DNA of 64,000 bases from NCBI GenBank assembly GCA_026692905.1, contig JAPLNL010000119.1, positions 248,001-312,000 on the forward strand, in the 5' to 3' direction. The DNA comes from Planctomycetota bacterium. Its GTDB lineage: Bacteria > Planctomycetota > Planctomycetia > Pirellulales > Pirellulaceae. Below are positions 1 to 8,045 of the stretch, piece by piece (within the stretch, counting starts at the first letter, position 1; every line of letters starts with the position of its first letter). Both the position numbers and the translations under genes were made by a program. The notes below the pieces were generated by a model. That model ran no database searches. It was not told the origin of the DNA and saw nothing but the letters and a program-made list of their open reading frames with translations.

Positions 1-3
1 GAA

Positions 4-29
4 AACCGGGGCTAGCGCCCAACGGCTAA
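4..29 (+). repeat. Dispersed repeat group D, single copy
   Basis: Contains GGGGCTAGCGCCCAACGGCT. Related copies lie at 22143-22220, as an inverted pair, and at 55717-55740. The core GGGGCTAGCGCCC is partly palindromic. It sits about 200 bp upstream of the first gene and may continue past the window edge. Confidence 0.75.
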
Positions 30-72
30 AGGTTTGTTTCACTAAAATTCATGCCGAAGTGCTTAGGTACAT

Positions 73-94
73 TGGAACCCGCCGCTCGCCTTAA
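73..94 (-). repeat. Dispersed repeat group F, copy 1
   Basis: Carries GGAACCCGCCGCTCGCCTTA. Other copies are near 11163, 32181, 49021 and 53587. Read on the minus strand it is followed by a degenerate CTAAGCAC, resembling the start of group A. This fits the F-then-A composite seen elsewhere in the window. Confidence 0.7.
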
Positions 95-205
95 GTGCTA
101 GGAGTCCTTGTTGTTAAGCTTCCAGGCTTTTTGTCTATTGGCTTTGACCCGAAGGGTACGCGATCTCATTCTCATTGTCTCACAATCGCAAGGCGTCCGA
201 AGACC

Positions 206-1402
206 ATGAGATCGATGCTAACTTGGCTACTTTTGAAGTTGACGTTTGCGGTATGTATCGACGCGTTCACGATGCCTAAGGTGGACGCGCAGATCCCCAA
301 TAGCGAACTTCGAAACGCGGTAAGTTCGGACGTCTTTCTCAGAGGTTTACCCTCAACCAGCTTAGAGCAAAATTCTGGGGTATTGCAGCCTGTAACTACC
401 GCACAATTCGAATCTCCAGTAACTCCCAACGCAATCGGGACTGGCGTTTTAAACCAGTTTCAGCTAACTTCCATTGCGACACCTGTTTCGCAAACACCAG
501 CCAGCCAACCGTCGCACACATCGACCAGGGAAGCGACTCGATTGAACTGGCGAGATCGACTGGGACTGGATCGAGATCAACCCAATTTCCTAGTCGGATA
601 CGAAGTGCTCGGCTTTCGCCGAGGCAATGACACGGTCGGTCCTTATTCACAAGGGCAGGGGCTCGATCGATTCGATCAAGATACGGCAGCGCGATACACT
701 TTTTCGAGGCTCCTTGGTGGCATTGAGCGTGTTGAGTTCAATTTCACAGGGCCGTTTCACTGGGACAAACAGTCTACCGTGATCGGGCCCGTGGACTCCC
801 ATTTTTCACCGAGTATCAGCGCGGCCTTCGATCAAGCGGACAATCATCGACTCTCGCATCAGGTCCGATTGTCTTCTTATGAGTTGAATCGCTGTTGGTC
901 GTCCGATGAGTTATCTACATTCTTTTATGGCCTGCGAGTATTCGATCACGCGGAAAAGTATCACCTCGATGCGAGCAAAGGTACAGGCAATAGCACCTTC
1001 CAGCTTGGTACCAACAACTTTTTGGCTGGTGGTCAGATAGGCCTTAACCTTTCCAGGCCATTAAGCCAACGCTGGACAGTTGGTTTTGACGGAGGGCTCG
1101 GACTTTACGGGAACTTCGCAAACGGATCTTTGGATGCCAGAAATGGCTCCTCGACTCTTTTGGATACGAGCGACAGCAGGCTCCGCTTGACTTCGGTAAT
1201 GACGACCGGCGGGCGAATCCATTATCGCGTTTCGCAGAACATTGTGGCTACCGGAGCGTACGAGTATTGGACCTTTCCCGGCCTAGCAACCGCCGCGGAT
1301 CAGCATCTTTCCAGCAATGCTCAACTAGGCGCTTTGGCCTTGCGAACAGGCGATGACCAGCTTTTTCGTGGTTGGTCCTTTGGTCTTTCCGCTAGATTCT
1401 GA
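206..1402 (+). CDS. BBP7-like outer-membrane beta-barrel protein
   Basis: Predicted exported protein of 398 residues. The open frame extends upstream to 95, but ATG 206 begins a good signal peptide (MRSMLTWLLLKLTFAVCIDA, with likely cleavage after VDAQ), so I prefer it. The mature part alternates short polar and aromatic segments, with many glycines and paired hydrophobics. It ends in an aromatic residue (SFGLSARF), typical of outer-membrane barrels. The segment near residues 345-365 (GAYEYWTFPGLATA) resembles the late strands of the planctomycete BBP7 porin family. A low-complexity Ser/Thr/Gln linker follows the signal peptide. Family assignment is from pattern memory; another barrel family is possible. 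Confidence 0.6.
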   Translation: MRSMLTWLLLKLTFAVCIDAFTMPKVDAQIPNSELRNAVSSDVFLRGLPSTSLEQNSGVLQPVTTAQFESPVTPNAIGTGVLNQFQLTSIATPVSQTPASQPSHTSTREATRLNWRDRLGLDRDQPNFLVGYEVLGFRRGNDTVGPYSQGQGLDRFDQDTAARYTFSRLLGGIERVEFNFTGPFHWDKQSTVIGPVDSHFSPSISAAFDQADNHRLSHQVRLSSYELNRCWSSDELSTFFYGLRVFDHAEKYHLDASKGTGNSTFQLGTNNFLAGGQIGLNLSRPLSQRWTVGFDGGLGLYGNFANGSLDARNGSSTLLDTSDSRLRLTSVMTTGGRIHYRVSQNIVATGAYEYWTFPGLATAADQHLSSNAQLGALALRTGDDQLFRGWSFGLSARF

Positions 1403-1513
1403 GCTCGACGTTGGCTGGGCAGGCCAATCCGCCTTGAATCGCATCCGCTTTGCGATGACAATCACAACTCACATTCGTAAAGGTCGGTTCGCCCAAACAG
1501 GTCAGGAATCATC

Positions 1514-1861
1514 GTGAAGTTGATTATTGCAATCGTACAGCCAAACCGATTGGAGGAGGTCAAAGAGGCCTTGACCGAAGTTGAGGTCTTTCGGTTGACC
1601 GTGCTTGATTGCCTTGGTTTTGGTCGTCAGAAAGGGCAGAAGACAGCTTTTCGCGGACATGACGTATCCGTGAACCTACTTCGAAAAGTCCAGCTCCAAA
1701 TTGCTGTTAACGATGAGTTCGTCGAACCGACGATCAACGCAATCCTCAAGGGCGCAAAGACCGGCGATAAAGGTCAAATTGGAGACGGGAAAATTTTTGT
1801 GCTCCCGATGGACGATTGCATCCGCATTCGAACTGGCGAAAGAGGGCCAGAGGCTATCTAG
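1514..1861 (+). CDS. glnB: PII-family nitrogen regulatory protein
   Basis: A 115-residue PII trimer subunit, a cytosolic sensor of ATP/ADP and 2-oxoglutarate. GTG start. Core motifs are intact: GFGRQKG at 35-41, the B-loop region near 81-92 and C-terminal RIRTGERG at 104-111. Numbering matches E. coli GlnB through the T-loop, where Tyr51, the uridylylation site, is Val and Tyr46 is Phe. There is also no Ser at position 49, the cyanobacterial phosphorylation site. Three residues are inserted in the B-loop (TGDKGQIGDGK), a form I recall from planctomycetes. No amtB or glnA is adjacent; the next gene is an ABC ATPase 9 nt downstream. GlnB versus GlnK cannot be decided. Confidence 0.93.
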   Translation: MKLIIAIVQPNRLEEVKEALTEVEVFRLTVLDCLGFGRQKGQKTAFRGHDVSVNLLRKVQLQIAVNDEFVEPTINAILKGAKTGDKGQIGDGKIFVLPMDDCIRIRTGERGPEAI

Positions 1862-1870
1862 CCGTTCGCC

Positions 1871-2617
1871 ATGAACCGTTCGCTTGACAACCTAATTCAG
1901 ATCAAAAACGTTTCGAAGATTTACAAGCTCGACGAGGTAGAGGTGCGCGCGTTGGACGACATCGACCTCGTTATGAAACGAGGCGAATACTCAGCGCTCA
2001 TCGGCCCCAGTGGATCTGGCAAGTCAACCTTGATGAACACGCTCGGTTGCTTGGATCGACCTACGATGGGCAGCTATCAGTTAAGCGGCCAAGAGGTGGT
2101 CAACATGACGCGCGACGAGCGCGCTCGGATTCGCAACGAGCACATCGGATTCGTCTTCCAGAATTTCAATCTGCTGGCTCGAACGTCGGCTCTTGAGAAT
2201 GTCGAGTTGCCGCTGATGTACGGAGCTCCTTTTACGGCCAAGCAAAGGCGAGATCGAGCCAAAGAGATGCTTGCTCTAGTTGGCCTCTCGGATCGGTTAG
2301 ACCATCATCCCGGGCAACTTTCCGGCGGACAACAACAACGCGTCGCAATCGCGCGGGCTCTCGCCACATCTCCGTCCATTTTGATGGGAGATGAACCGAC
2401 TGGAAACCTCGATTCTCGCACGAGCCGCGAAGTGATCGAGATGTTTCGCAAGCTTAACGAAGAACGTAATTTGACCGTCATTTTGGTAACGCACGATGTT
2501 TCGGTTGCGCGGCATGCACGACGCAATATTGTCTTGCGAGATGGCAAAATCATCGCAGATACAACCGATCACGATGCGGCAGCGCTCGCACTCAAGAATT
2601 CGCAAGAGTTGGTATGA
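1871..2617 (+). CDS. ABC transporter ATP-binding protein, MacB/LolD type
   Basis: A 248-residue ATPase of the LolD/MacB class, which powers lipoprotein release or mechanotransmission at the inner membrane. Walker A GPSGSGKST is at 45-53, Q-loop FVFQNFNLL near 94-102, signature LSGGQQQR at 150-157 and Walker B LMGDEP at 171-176. It begins 9 nt after the PII gene and shares a 4-bp ATGA overlap with ispD. No FtsX-like permease gene is adjacent, so its membrane partner must be encoded elsewhere. The substrate is unknown. Confidence 0.9.
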   Translation: MNRSLDNLIQIKNVSKIYKLDEVEVRALDDIDLVMKRGEYSALIGPSGSGKSTLMNTLGCLDRPTMGSYQLSGQEVVNMTRDERARIRNEHIGFVFQNFNLLARTSALENVELPLMYGAPFTAKQRRDRAKEMLALVGLSDRLDHHPGQLSGGQQQRVAIARALATSPSILMGDEPTGNLDSRTSREVIEMFRKLNEERNLTVILVTHDVSVARHARRNIVLRDGKIIADTTDHDAAALALKNSQELV

Positions 2618-3321
2618 AGGATATCGCAATCATTCTGGCTGCGGCTGGGAAAAGCACACGCTTCCGAGATCCCTTTTTCAAAAAGGTGTTCACGCTTGCA
2701 TCCGGTAAGCCCGTTTGGCAGCATAGTGCTCAGCTCTTTGCTGAACATCCTCGCGTCGCTCAAATCATCATGGCGATCTCTCCAGAAGATAAAGAGCTTG
2801 TTCAGGAAAAGTACTCGGGCAACTTGTCGATGCTAGGGGTCGAAATCGTCTTGGGGGGCGACGAACGCTACCACAGTATTCGCAACGCGTTAGAACGCGT
2901 GCGTTCGGAAATCAAGTTGATTGGCGTGCACGATGCCGCCCGCCCCTGTTTGACGAAGCAGTCTTTTGACGCTGTGATTGCTGCCGCAGATCGAACAGGG
3001 GCAGCCATCTTGGCTTCGCCGATTCGCGGGACAGTCAAGCGTTGCAACAACCAAGATCAGATTTCCGAAACAGTTCCAAGGGATGGACTCTGGGAGGCCC
3101 AAACGCCTCAGCTTTTCCAGGCCAATATTCTTAAATCGGCTTATGCCAAAATGAGGGGGAAGCCGACCGACGATTCGCAGGTCGTCGAGCAAAGTGGAGT
3201 GCCTGTTGTTTGCGTCGAAGGCCCTGAAACCAATATCAAAATCACAACCAAAGAAGACCTTAAAATTGCGGAGGCATTTCTCAAAGTCCCGCAGCGGACT
3301 AGAGACAACCCTTTCTTTTAA
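2614..3321 (+). CDS. ispD: 2-C-methyl-D-erythritol 4-phosphate cytidylyltransferase (IspD)
   Basis: A 235-residue enzyme converting MEP and CTP to CDP-methylerythritol in the non-mevalonate isoprenoid pathway. The N-terminal nucleotide-binding loop AAAGKSTRF is at about 9-17. VHDAARPC near residues 108-115 matches the family DAARP motif, and TPQ occurs near 167 (WEAQTPQLF). The Lys27-type position is also present (FFKKVF). Length is typical. The start overlaps the preceding ATPase stop by 4 nt, so the two are probably translationally coupled. ispF is not adjacent. Confidence 0.92.
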   Translation: MKDIAIILAAAGKSTRFRDPFFKKVFTLASGKPVWQHSAQLFAEHPRVAQIIMAISPEDKELVQEKYSGNLSMLGVEIVLGGDERYHSIRNALERVRSEIKLIGVHDAARPCLTKQSFDAVIAAADRTGAAILASPIRGTVKRCNNQDQISETVPRDGLWEAQTPQLFQANILKSAYAKMRGKPTDDSQVVEQSGVPVVCVEGPETNIKITTKEDLKIAEAFLKVPQRTRDNPFF

Positions 3322-3427
3322 TCGCTGAAGCATGTCAAACAACGAAAACAATGGGCATTTTGTCCGGCTCGGGCTTGGAGGCCGGACACCGCTTTGGTGT
3401 TCTAATTGGCCTTGCGACGAATCCGGA

Positions 3428-3485
3428 TCGTGAATCTAGAACTCCAAAGCTGCGGACAGAGGGGCAAGCCCCAGCTGTCCTGAAG
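3428..3485. repeat. Dispersed hairpin repeat group B, copy 1
   Basis: GGACAG, GGGGC, AAG, GCCCC and CTGTCC form a strong stem-loop at about 3454-3480, just after ispD. The same unit in reverse orientation is at 18416-18473, with homology extending to the flanking TTCACG. In the second copy the outer stem base changes on both sides (GGACGG with CCGTCC), keeping the pairing. Confidence 0.8.
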
Positions 3486-3526
3486 TGCCGCACAGAGTTA
3501 AGCTATCGGGCGGATTTTTGCGATTT

Positions 3527-3602
3527 CGTGCCCTGTCCTAAAACTCGTGCCCTGTCCTAAAACTCGTGCCCTGTCCTAAAACTCGTGCCTAGTCCTAAAA
3601 CT
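3527..3602. repeat. 19-bp tandem repeat, four copies
   Basis: Four head-to-tail units of CGTGCCCTGTCCTAAAACT; the fourth has two substitutions (CGTGCCTAGTCC...). It fills most of the ispD-tat gap (3322-3671) together with repeat B. No coding signal was seen; the open frame across it is low-quality. Recent expansion by slippage is likely. Confidence 0.9.
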
Positions 3603-3671
3603 GTGCTCGTGCTCGGTCACAAAAAACGACTCGATCAGAGCACCAACGGACATCAAGACGGACCATGAATC

Positions 3672-3968
3672 CTACTTTGATTCAGACGTGTCTTTTGCGG
3701 CGGAGGAGTGTTCGTCCTCAGTTGGTGGAGAGAATTTGGGAGCAGACGACACCAAATCCTCAGGTTCGTCCTCTTTTGAAATCCGCGGAACTTTTGGCTC
3801 GTAAGTTTCAACCGCTTGGAATTCGCGTTTGAACTCATCGACACTTTTCTTGAGACCGCGATAAGTGCCACCTAGATTTCGCGCGACCTCAGGAAGTCGC
3901 GATCCGAAGAGCATCAGAGCAACCACCCCGAACAACATCATTTCAAAATAGCCTAAGTTGCCTAACAT
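3672..3968 (-). CDS. Sec-independent translocase protein, TatA/TatB type (second of pair)
   Basis: A 98-residue single-span Tat component. From ATG 3968 it has a very short N-terminus, a hydrophobic helix (YFEMMLFGVVALMLFGSRLP), the Phe-Gly hinge, the amphipathic segment PEVARNLGGTYRGLKKSVDEF and a long acidic, Ser-rich tail. ATG 3968 is preceded by GGAAAG with 9-nt spacing and matches where Tat proteins normally start. The frame also opens at ATG 4034, which would add 22 residues that are unusual for the family. It lies just downstream of the shorter tatA, probably in one transcript. tatC is not in the window. TatA or TatB role is not resolvable. Confidence 0.85.
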   Translation of the reverse strand: MLGNLGYFEMMLFGVVALMLFGSRLPEVARNLGGTYRGLKKSVDEFKREFQAVETYEPKVPRISKEDEPEDLVSSAPKFSPPTEDEHSSAAKDTSESK

Positions 3969-4054
3969 ACCCTGTTGCTTTCCGCTATTCAACAACTTCC
4001 CAATCGCGAAAACACTAGCTTTCGCAGTTTCCATAGGATCGACAAAGCGACGAA

Positions 4055-4213
4055 CTAGCTGGGCTGATCAGCATCGTCGTCTCGCATACCCTTTTTGAAT
4101 TCGGTTGCGCTTCGTCCGAGATTTCTCATCAATGAGGGGAGTCGCGCGCTGCCGAATAGGAGCATTACGACAACCAAAAAAATCATCAACTCTGTAGTGC
4201 CCATACCAAACAT
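4055..4213 (-). CDS. tatA: TatA twin-arginine translocase subunit, 52 residues
   Basis: A small gene that a 60-residue cutoff would miss. The 52-residue product has N-terminal MFGMGTTELMIFLVVVMLLF, then the GSARLPSLMRNLGRSATEFKKG amphipathic helix and a short acidic tail (DDDADQPS). This is the compact TatA layout of membrane helix, FG hinge and basic amphipathic helix. The stop codon is 86 nt upstream of the preferred start of the second Tat gene, and 20 nt upstream of the alternative ATG. It probably forms the translocation pore with it. Several Tat-type (RR) precursors occur in the window, including the genes at 8046 and 20638. Confidence 0.85.
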   Translation of the reverse strand: MFGMGTTELMIFLVVVMLLFGSARLPSLMRNLGRSATEFKKGMRDDDADQPS

Positions 4214-4414
4214 AGGTGGGTTCCGATAAGCAAAGGGGAGGTGGGTGGAACGAATCCAAGGTCTTTCGTTCCCCTCATTCTATTGGACGGCGTCGGGGTG
4301 TCAAACGATGGCCCACGTGAAACGACAGTAAATAACTCTGTTACTGAGGGTTAAATCGATTATTCGTTGGCGAGAAACAGGCGTGACATCCCGGGGAACC
4401 TACGAATTTACCGA

Positions 4415-5065
4415 CTACACTGCACTAGCACGCCGAGCCTTTACCCATTCAACTACGACGGGGATCGCACTGACGACAATGATCCCAATCGTTACGTAGA
4501 TGAAGTTTTCTTTGACAAACGTGAAATTCGCGAAAAAGTACCCGGCGACCAAGAAAAGGCTGACCCAAACTGCTCCGCCGACAATGTTGTAGAGCCAAAA
4601 TCGCCCAAAGTTCATCCTGCCAATCCCCGCCACAAAAGGGGCGAAAGTTCTGAGGATAGGTACAAATCGGGCAATGATGATCGCCTTGGCGCCATACTTT
4701 TCGTAAAACGTCTGGGCACGTTCCAAGTGTTTCTTGTGAAGCCACCGGGACGAATCACTCGTAAAAACCTTTGGCCCAATTTTTGCCCCAACCCAATAAT
4801 TGACCGCATCGCCGATCACCGCAGCCAAAAACAGGAGCGGAATCAGTATCCACAAACTCAGGGCTGGATTGTCGACTGCACACAACGCCCCAACCGCAAA
4901 TAACAGTGAATCGCCGGGCAAAAAAGGCAAAACGACCAACCCGGTTTCGCAAAAAAGGATGGCGAAAAGCACGACATAAACCCACTCTGATCCGACGGTA
5001 TCCACCAACTCGTTCAAGTGCCTATCGAGATGCAAAATCCAACTGAGAATGGTGTTCAAATTCAT
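4415..5065 (-). CDS. DedA family membrane protein
   Basis: A 216-residue inner-membrane protein of the DedA/SNARE-associated family, members of which act in undecaprenyl-phosphate or phospholipid flipping and proton-dependent homeostasis. The N-terminal FCETGLVVLPFLPGDSLLF corresponds to the re-entrant loop with the conserved Glu and Pro-Gly-Asp. FVPILRTFAPFVAGIGRM carries the Arg-Pro-Ala-Gly signature. The C-terminal helix is followed by a basic tail (KARRASAV). Length is normal. The start is separated from the next gene by a repeat-containing gap. Confidence 0.92.
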   Translation of the reverse strand: MNLNTILSWILHLDRHLNELVDTVGSEWVYVVLFAILFCETGLVVLPFLPGDSLLFAVGALCAVDNPALSLWILIPLLFLAAVIGDAVNYWVGAKIGPKVFTSDSSRWLHKKHLERAQTFYEKYGAKAIIIARFVPILRTFAPFVAGIGRMNFGRFWLYNIVGGAVWVSLFLVAGYFFANFTFVKENFIYVTIGIIVVSAIPVVVEWVKARRASAV

Positions 5066-5156
5066 GAAAACGTGTCTTTATTGCGTCCGGCGTGCAGTAA
5101 TGGCAAATCCGCATTGCAAGACTACACACCCTCAAGCTCCGTTTCAATCCAAATAA

Positions 5157-5299
5157 CAGTGTAAAACGATTGTCCTCAATCGTTTGGGTAATGGAAATCC
5201 GCATGGATTAGCCAGTTAACGCTCGAATCGCTTCGGATCAGTTCTTGCAAATCTGTCGCAAAGTGCCTGACAAGCGATTGAGGACAATCGCTCTACTCT
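5157..5299. repeat. Repeat group G, inverted pair
   Basis: Two opposite-facing hairpins lie in the DedA-methyltransferase gap. One is CGATTGTCCTCAATCG at 5167-5182. The other is AGCGATTGAGGACAATCGCT at 5273-5292. The second ends directly at the methyltransferase stop codon; the TAG and preceding GAG lie in sequence shared with the copy at 42994-43035. An equivalent pair is at 42896-43035. Confidence 0.85.
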
Positions 5300-6015
5300 C
5301 GCTTCGCGGCGAGATGTGCCAATCGGCATGTGAAAATTCGAATCTCTCGCTGATGGTCCCCAAGATCCACATAGGACGGACTGCATTGCCAACCTGCGGC
5401 CACGATCCACTTCTCAAATCGATCGCCCGTGTGACGCTGTGGCTCGCTCAGATAGACGGCGCCTCCAGGCGCCAAATGACGTCGTATGCAAGGCTCCAAG
5501 ATGGGAAACAATTTGAAGTCATACACAATGTCAGACCCAATAATGATTGGATACGGCTGCAACTGAGTGTTACGGTCTCGCCAATCCAAAAGCCGGACTT
5601 GAACTCTGTCGGCAACTTGCCTCGCATTAAATTTGCACACCATCAATGCTGTAGGAACTGCGTCGGTGATTAAGACTTCAGCACCGCGAATTCCAGCCGA
5701 AATTCCAGCCCGGCCACTACCTCCCCCTAGTTCCAAAATCCGGGTGCCATTCAAATTTGGCAATGTACCAAGAAACTGATCGAGCCCTTGAGCGGCCCGC
5801 CACGAAGCTGCCCAAAAAGGGTCCAGCTCAACGGTTCCTTCCTGACTTTTTGATAACGCGTTGAGCAATAGCGAATCTGGATCAACCACCCGTGTCCATG
5901 GATACTCTCGGCCAGCGATCATCGTCGATGTGTGCTCGATTGGAACTTGTTTTTGAATCCGCGCGAGCAGCCGAGCATCACTGGCTATGCGACTTGGTGA
6001 TCTACTGGCCAACAT
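5293..6015 (-). CDS. SAM-dependent methyltransferase, Methyltransf_16-like
   Basis: A 240-residue class I methyltransferase. The central part has PFWAASWRAAQGL followed by motif I ILELGGGSGRAGISA, acidic motif II (VLITDAVPTAL) and SDIVYDFKLF. This resembles the METTL/lysine methyltransferase group that modifies proteins such as ETF-beta. The start at 6015 lies 1 nt after the response-regulator stop, with GAGG just upstream. The open frame reaches back to 6063, overlapping that gene. Third gene of a glyA/response-regulator/methyltransferase run. Substrate unknown. The last two codons fall in a group G repeat. Confidence 0.8.
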   Translation of the reverse strand: MLASRSPSRIASDARLLARIQKQVPIEHTSTMIAGREYPWTRVVDPDSLLLNALSKSQEGTVELDPFWAASWRAAQGLDQFLGTLPNLNGTRILELGGGSGRAGISAGIRGAEVLITDAVPTALMVCKFNARQVADRVQVRLLDWRDRNTQLQPYPIIIGSDIVYDFKLFPILEPCIRRHLAPGGAVYLSEPQRHTGDRFEKWIVAAGWQCSPSYVDLGDHQREIRIFTCRLAHLAAKRE

Positions 6016-6016
6016 T

Positions 6017-6451
6017 TCACCTCGGCTCTTCCATTTCTCTGATGTAGGCCCGAAGACGCTCAAGCTCGTCCTCTGTCCCCTTAAGCTTGAGCATATTGCT
6101 TACTCGCTTTTGCAGCTCATGCGAATTGACAGGCTTGGATAAGAAATCGTCGGTTCCAGCCGCTACCGCTCGCTCGATATCTCCCAACTCGCTCAGAGCA
6201 GTGACCATCAAGATCATGATTCGAGCGTGAACCGGATCCGCCTTGAGTTTGCGGCAAACCTCAAAGCCGTTCAGCTTGGGCATCATGACGTCCAACAATA
6301 TCAAATCCGGATGAAACGATTCGACTTTGTTCAACGTATCTTGGCCATCGACAGCCATCTCCGTATCGCAATCGATTTTGGCAAGTAACGCTTCGAGCAA
6401 TTCGCGATTCTGCGCATTGTCGTCTGCGATGAGTATTCGTGGTGTGGTCAT
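6017..6451 (-). CDS. Single-domain response regulator (CheY-like)
   Basis: A 144-residue receiver domain with no DNA-binding output. Acid pocket Asp10/Asp11, phospho-acceptor Asp54 in LLDVMMP, Thr84 and Lys106 (FLSKPVN) are all present. After the receiver there is a short charged helix (DELERLRAYIREMEEPR) that could form a coiled coil. No histidine kinase is encoded nearby. It sits 21 nt downstream of glyA and 1 nt upstream of the methyltransferase, so co-transcription is likely. Confidence 0.92.
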   Translation of the reverse strand: MTTPRILIADDNAQNRELLEALLAKIDCDTEMAVDGQDTLNKVESFHPDLILLDVMMPKLNGFEVCRKLKADPVHARIMILMVTALSELGDIERAVAAGTDDFLSKPVNSHELQKRVSNMLKLKGTEDELERLRAYIREMEEPR

Positions 6452-6472
6452 TGGCTGATATCTTAGAGGAGG

Positions 6473-7729
6473 TTAAACAGCGATAGCCAAGCCGGCGGCT
6501 GGGACAGGGAAATGATTGGTCATTTGCTTGACCTCCGATCGAATCTGCTCAAGAACAGCCTCATCATCGTGCGATTTTAGCGCCGTGGCGATCCAAGCCC
6601 CAATCTTCTTAAACTCATCGACTCCCATGCCCCGCGTTGTCAACGCAGGCGAACCAATCCGAATACCACTCGGGTCCATCGGCTTGCGGGTATCGAACGG
6701 TATCATGTTCATGTTCACGGTGATCCCGCAATGATCCAAGGCTTTCTCCGCGATCTTGCCACCAATTCCAAAACTGGTGACGTCCACCAGCACAAGGTGG
6801 TTGTCGGTTCCACCGCTGATCAAACGCAACCCTCGCGACATCAACGACTCAGCTAAGGCTCGCGCGTTGTCGATAACCTGGCGACCATACTCCTTAAAGC
6901 TCGGCAGCAACGCTTCCGCAAAGCACACCGCTTTACCTGCCACGACATGCATGAGCGGTCCACCTTGAATTCCTGGGAAGACAGCGCTGTTGACCGGTTT
7001 GGCGAACTCGTTTTTGCAAAGGATCAACCCGCCTCGTGGCCCTCGCAACGTCTTGTGAGTCGTCGTCGTCACGTAGTCCGCATAAGGCACCGGGGAGTTG
7101 TGAACGCCAGCCGCAACCAAGCCCGCGTAGTGTGCCATATCAACCATCAACTTCGCGCCAACTTCTCTCGCGATCTCTGCAAAGCGATCATGAAATATCT
7201 CACGTGGATAGGCGCTCGCCCCCGCGACGATCATCTTCGGCTTGTGCTCACGCGCCAACTTGGCAACTTGATCAAAATCGATGCGATGATTCACCGGATC
7301 AACGCCATAAGAATGGAAATGGTATAGCTTGCCGCTGATATTCAGCTTCATCCCGTGCGTCAAATGCCCACCTTGGGCCAAGTCGAGGCCCAGAACCGAA
7401 TCGCCCGGCTCCAGAGCCGACAAGTACACTGCCGTGTTCGCTTGAGAACCGGAATGGGGCTGAACATTCGCATGCTCGGCACCAAACAGCTCCTTGGCTC
7501 GATCGATGGCCAACTGCTCAACAACGTCCACAAACTCGCAGCCACCGTAATAGCGCCGGCCTGGATACCCCTCGGCGTATTTGTTGGTGAGCACACTTCC
7601 AACCGCCTGCATAACCGCAGGACTAGTGTAATTCTCGCTCGCAATCATCTCGAGACCTTCCTGCTGGCGAAGTGCTTCCGATTCGATCGCTGCCCAGACG
7701 GCGGGATCCTGAGAATGAAGAATGCTCAT
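6473..7729 (-). CDS. glyA: Serine hydroxymethyltransferase
   Basis: A 418-residue PLP enzyme interconverting serine and glycine with tetrahydrofolate, the main source of one-carbon units. N-terminal [19 protein letters not shown], the substrate loop [18 protein letters not shown] and the PLP-lysine motif [14 protein letters not shown] (Lys226) are intact. Length is normal. First gene of a probable three-gene minus-strand operon. No obvious glycine riboswitch was seen upstream. Confidence 0.97.
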   Translation of the reverse strand: MSILHSQDPAVWAAIESEALRQQEGLEMIASENYTSPAVMQAVGSVLTNKYAEGYPGRRYYGGCEFVDVVEQLAIDRAKELFGAEHANVQPHSGSQANTAVYLSALEPGDSVLGLDLAQGGHLTHGMKLNISGKLYHFHSYGVDPVNHRIDFDQVAKLAREHKPKMIVAGASAYPREIFHDRFAEIAREVGAKLMVDMAHYAGLVAAGVHNSPVPYADYVTTTTHKTLRGPRGGLILCKNEFAKPVNSAVFPGIQGGPLMHVVAGKAVCFAEALLPSFKEYGRQVIDNARALAESLMSRGLRLISGGTDNHLVLVDVTSFGIGGKIAEKALDHCGITVNMNMIPFDTRKPMDPSGIRIGSPALTTRGMGVDEFKKIGAWIATALKSHDDEAVLEQIRSEVKQMTNHFPVPAAGLAIAV

Positions 7730-8045
7730 TAGATGAACTTATTGAGTGGAAAGTTTGGGAATTTGGAAGTGAGGCGAATATCGACTAGATTCTCAGCTAG
7801 TTAGCCGCTGCCGTCAATCAGAAGTTAACTTGTTGAGCGGGCTGCAATGCGTCAAAAAGTACCCAAATTCGCAAATCTGTTAGGCAAACCGTCGCACGCG
7901 TTACAGTGCGGCGGCCTTCGTGTAGGCTTACAATGATTCACACCCGAATTGCAGTTGGACCGTACCCTCTCTCGATCTCAAAAGACAATCAAGGGAGCGG
8001 TACGGAAACACCTCTTAATTTAATCACGAAGTAGGGAAGTACATC
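7730..8045. other. Intergenic gap between divergent genes
   Basis: 316 bp separating glyA and the asparaginase-like gene, so it should hold both promoters. I saw no repeat element and no credible short ORF. TACAAT near 7929 could be a -10 box for the plus-strand gene, but no matching -35 was found. Confidence 0.4.

Noticed and set aside
3351-3560. Small plus-strand ORF after ispD
   Set aside because: Lies in repeat B and the 19-bp tandem repeat; product has no recognisable features.
6473-7729. Glycine riboswitch upstream of glyA
   Set aside because: No glycine-aptamer sequence blocks were seen in 7730-8045.
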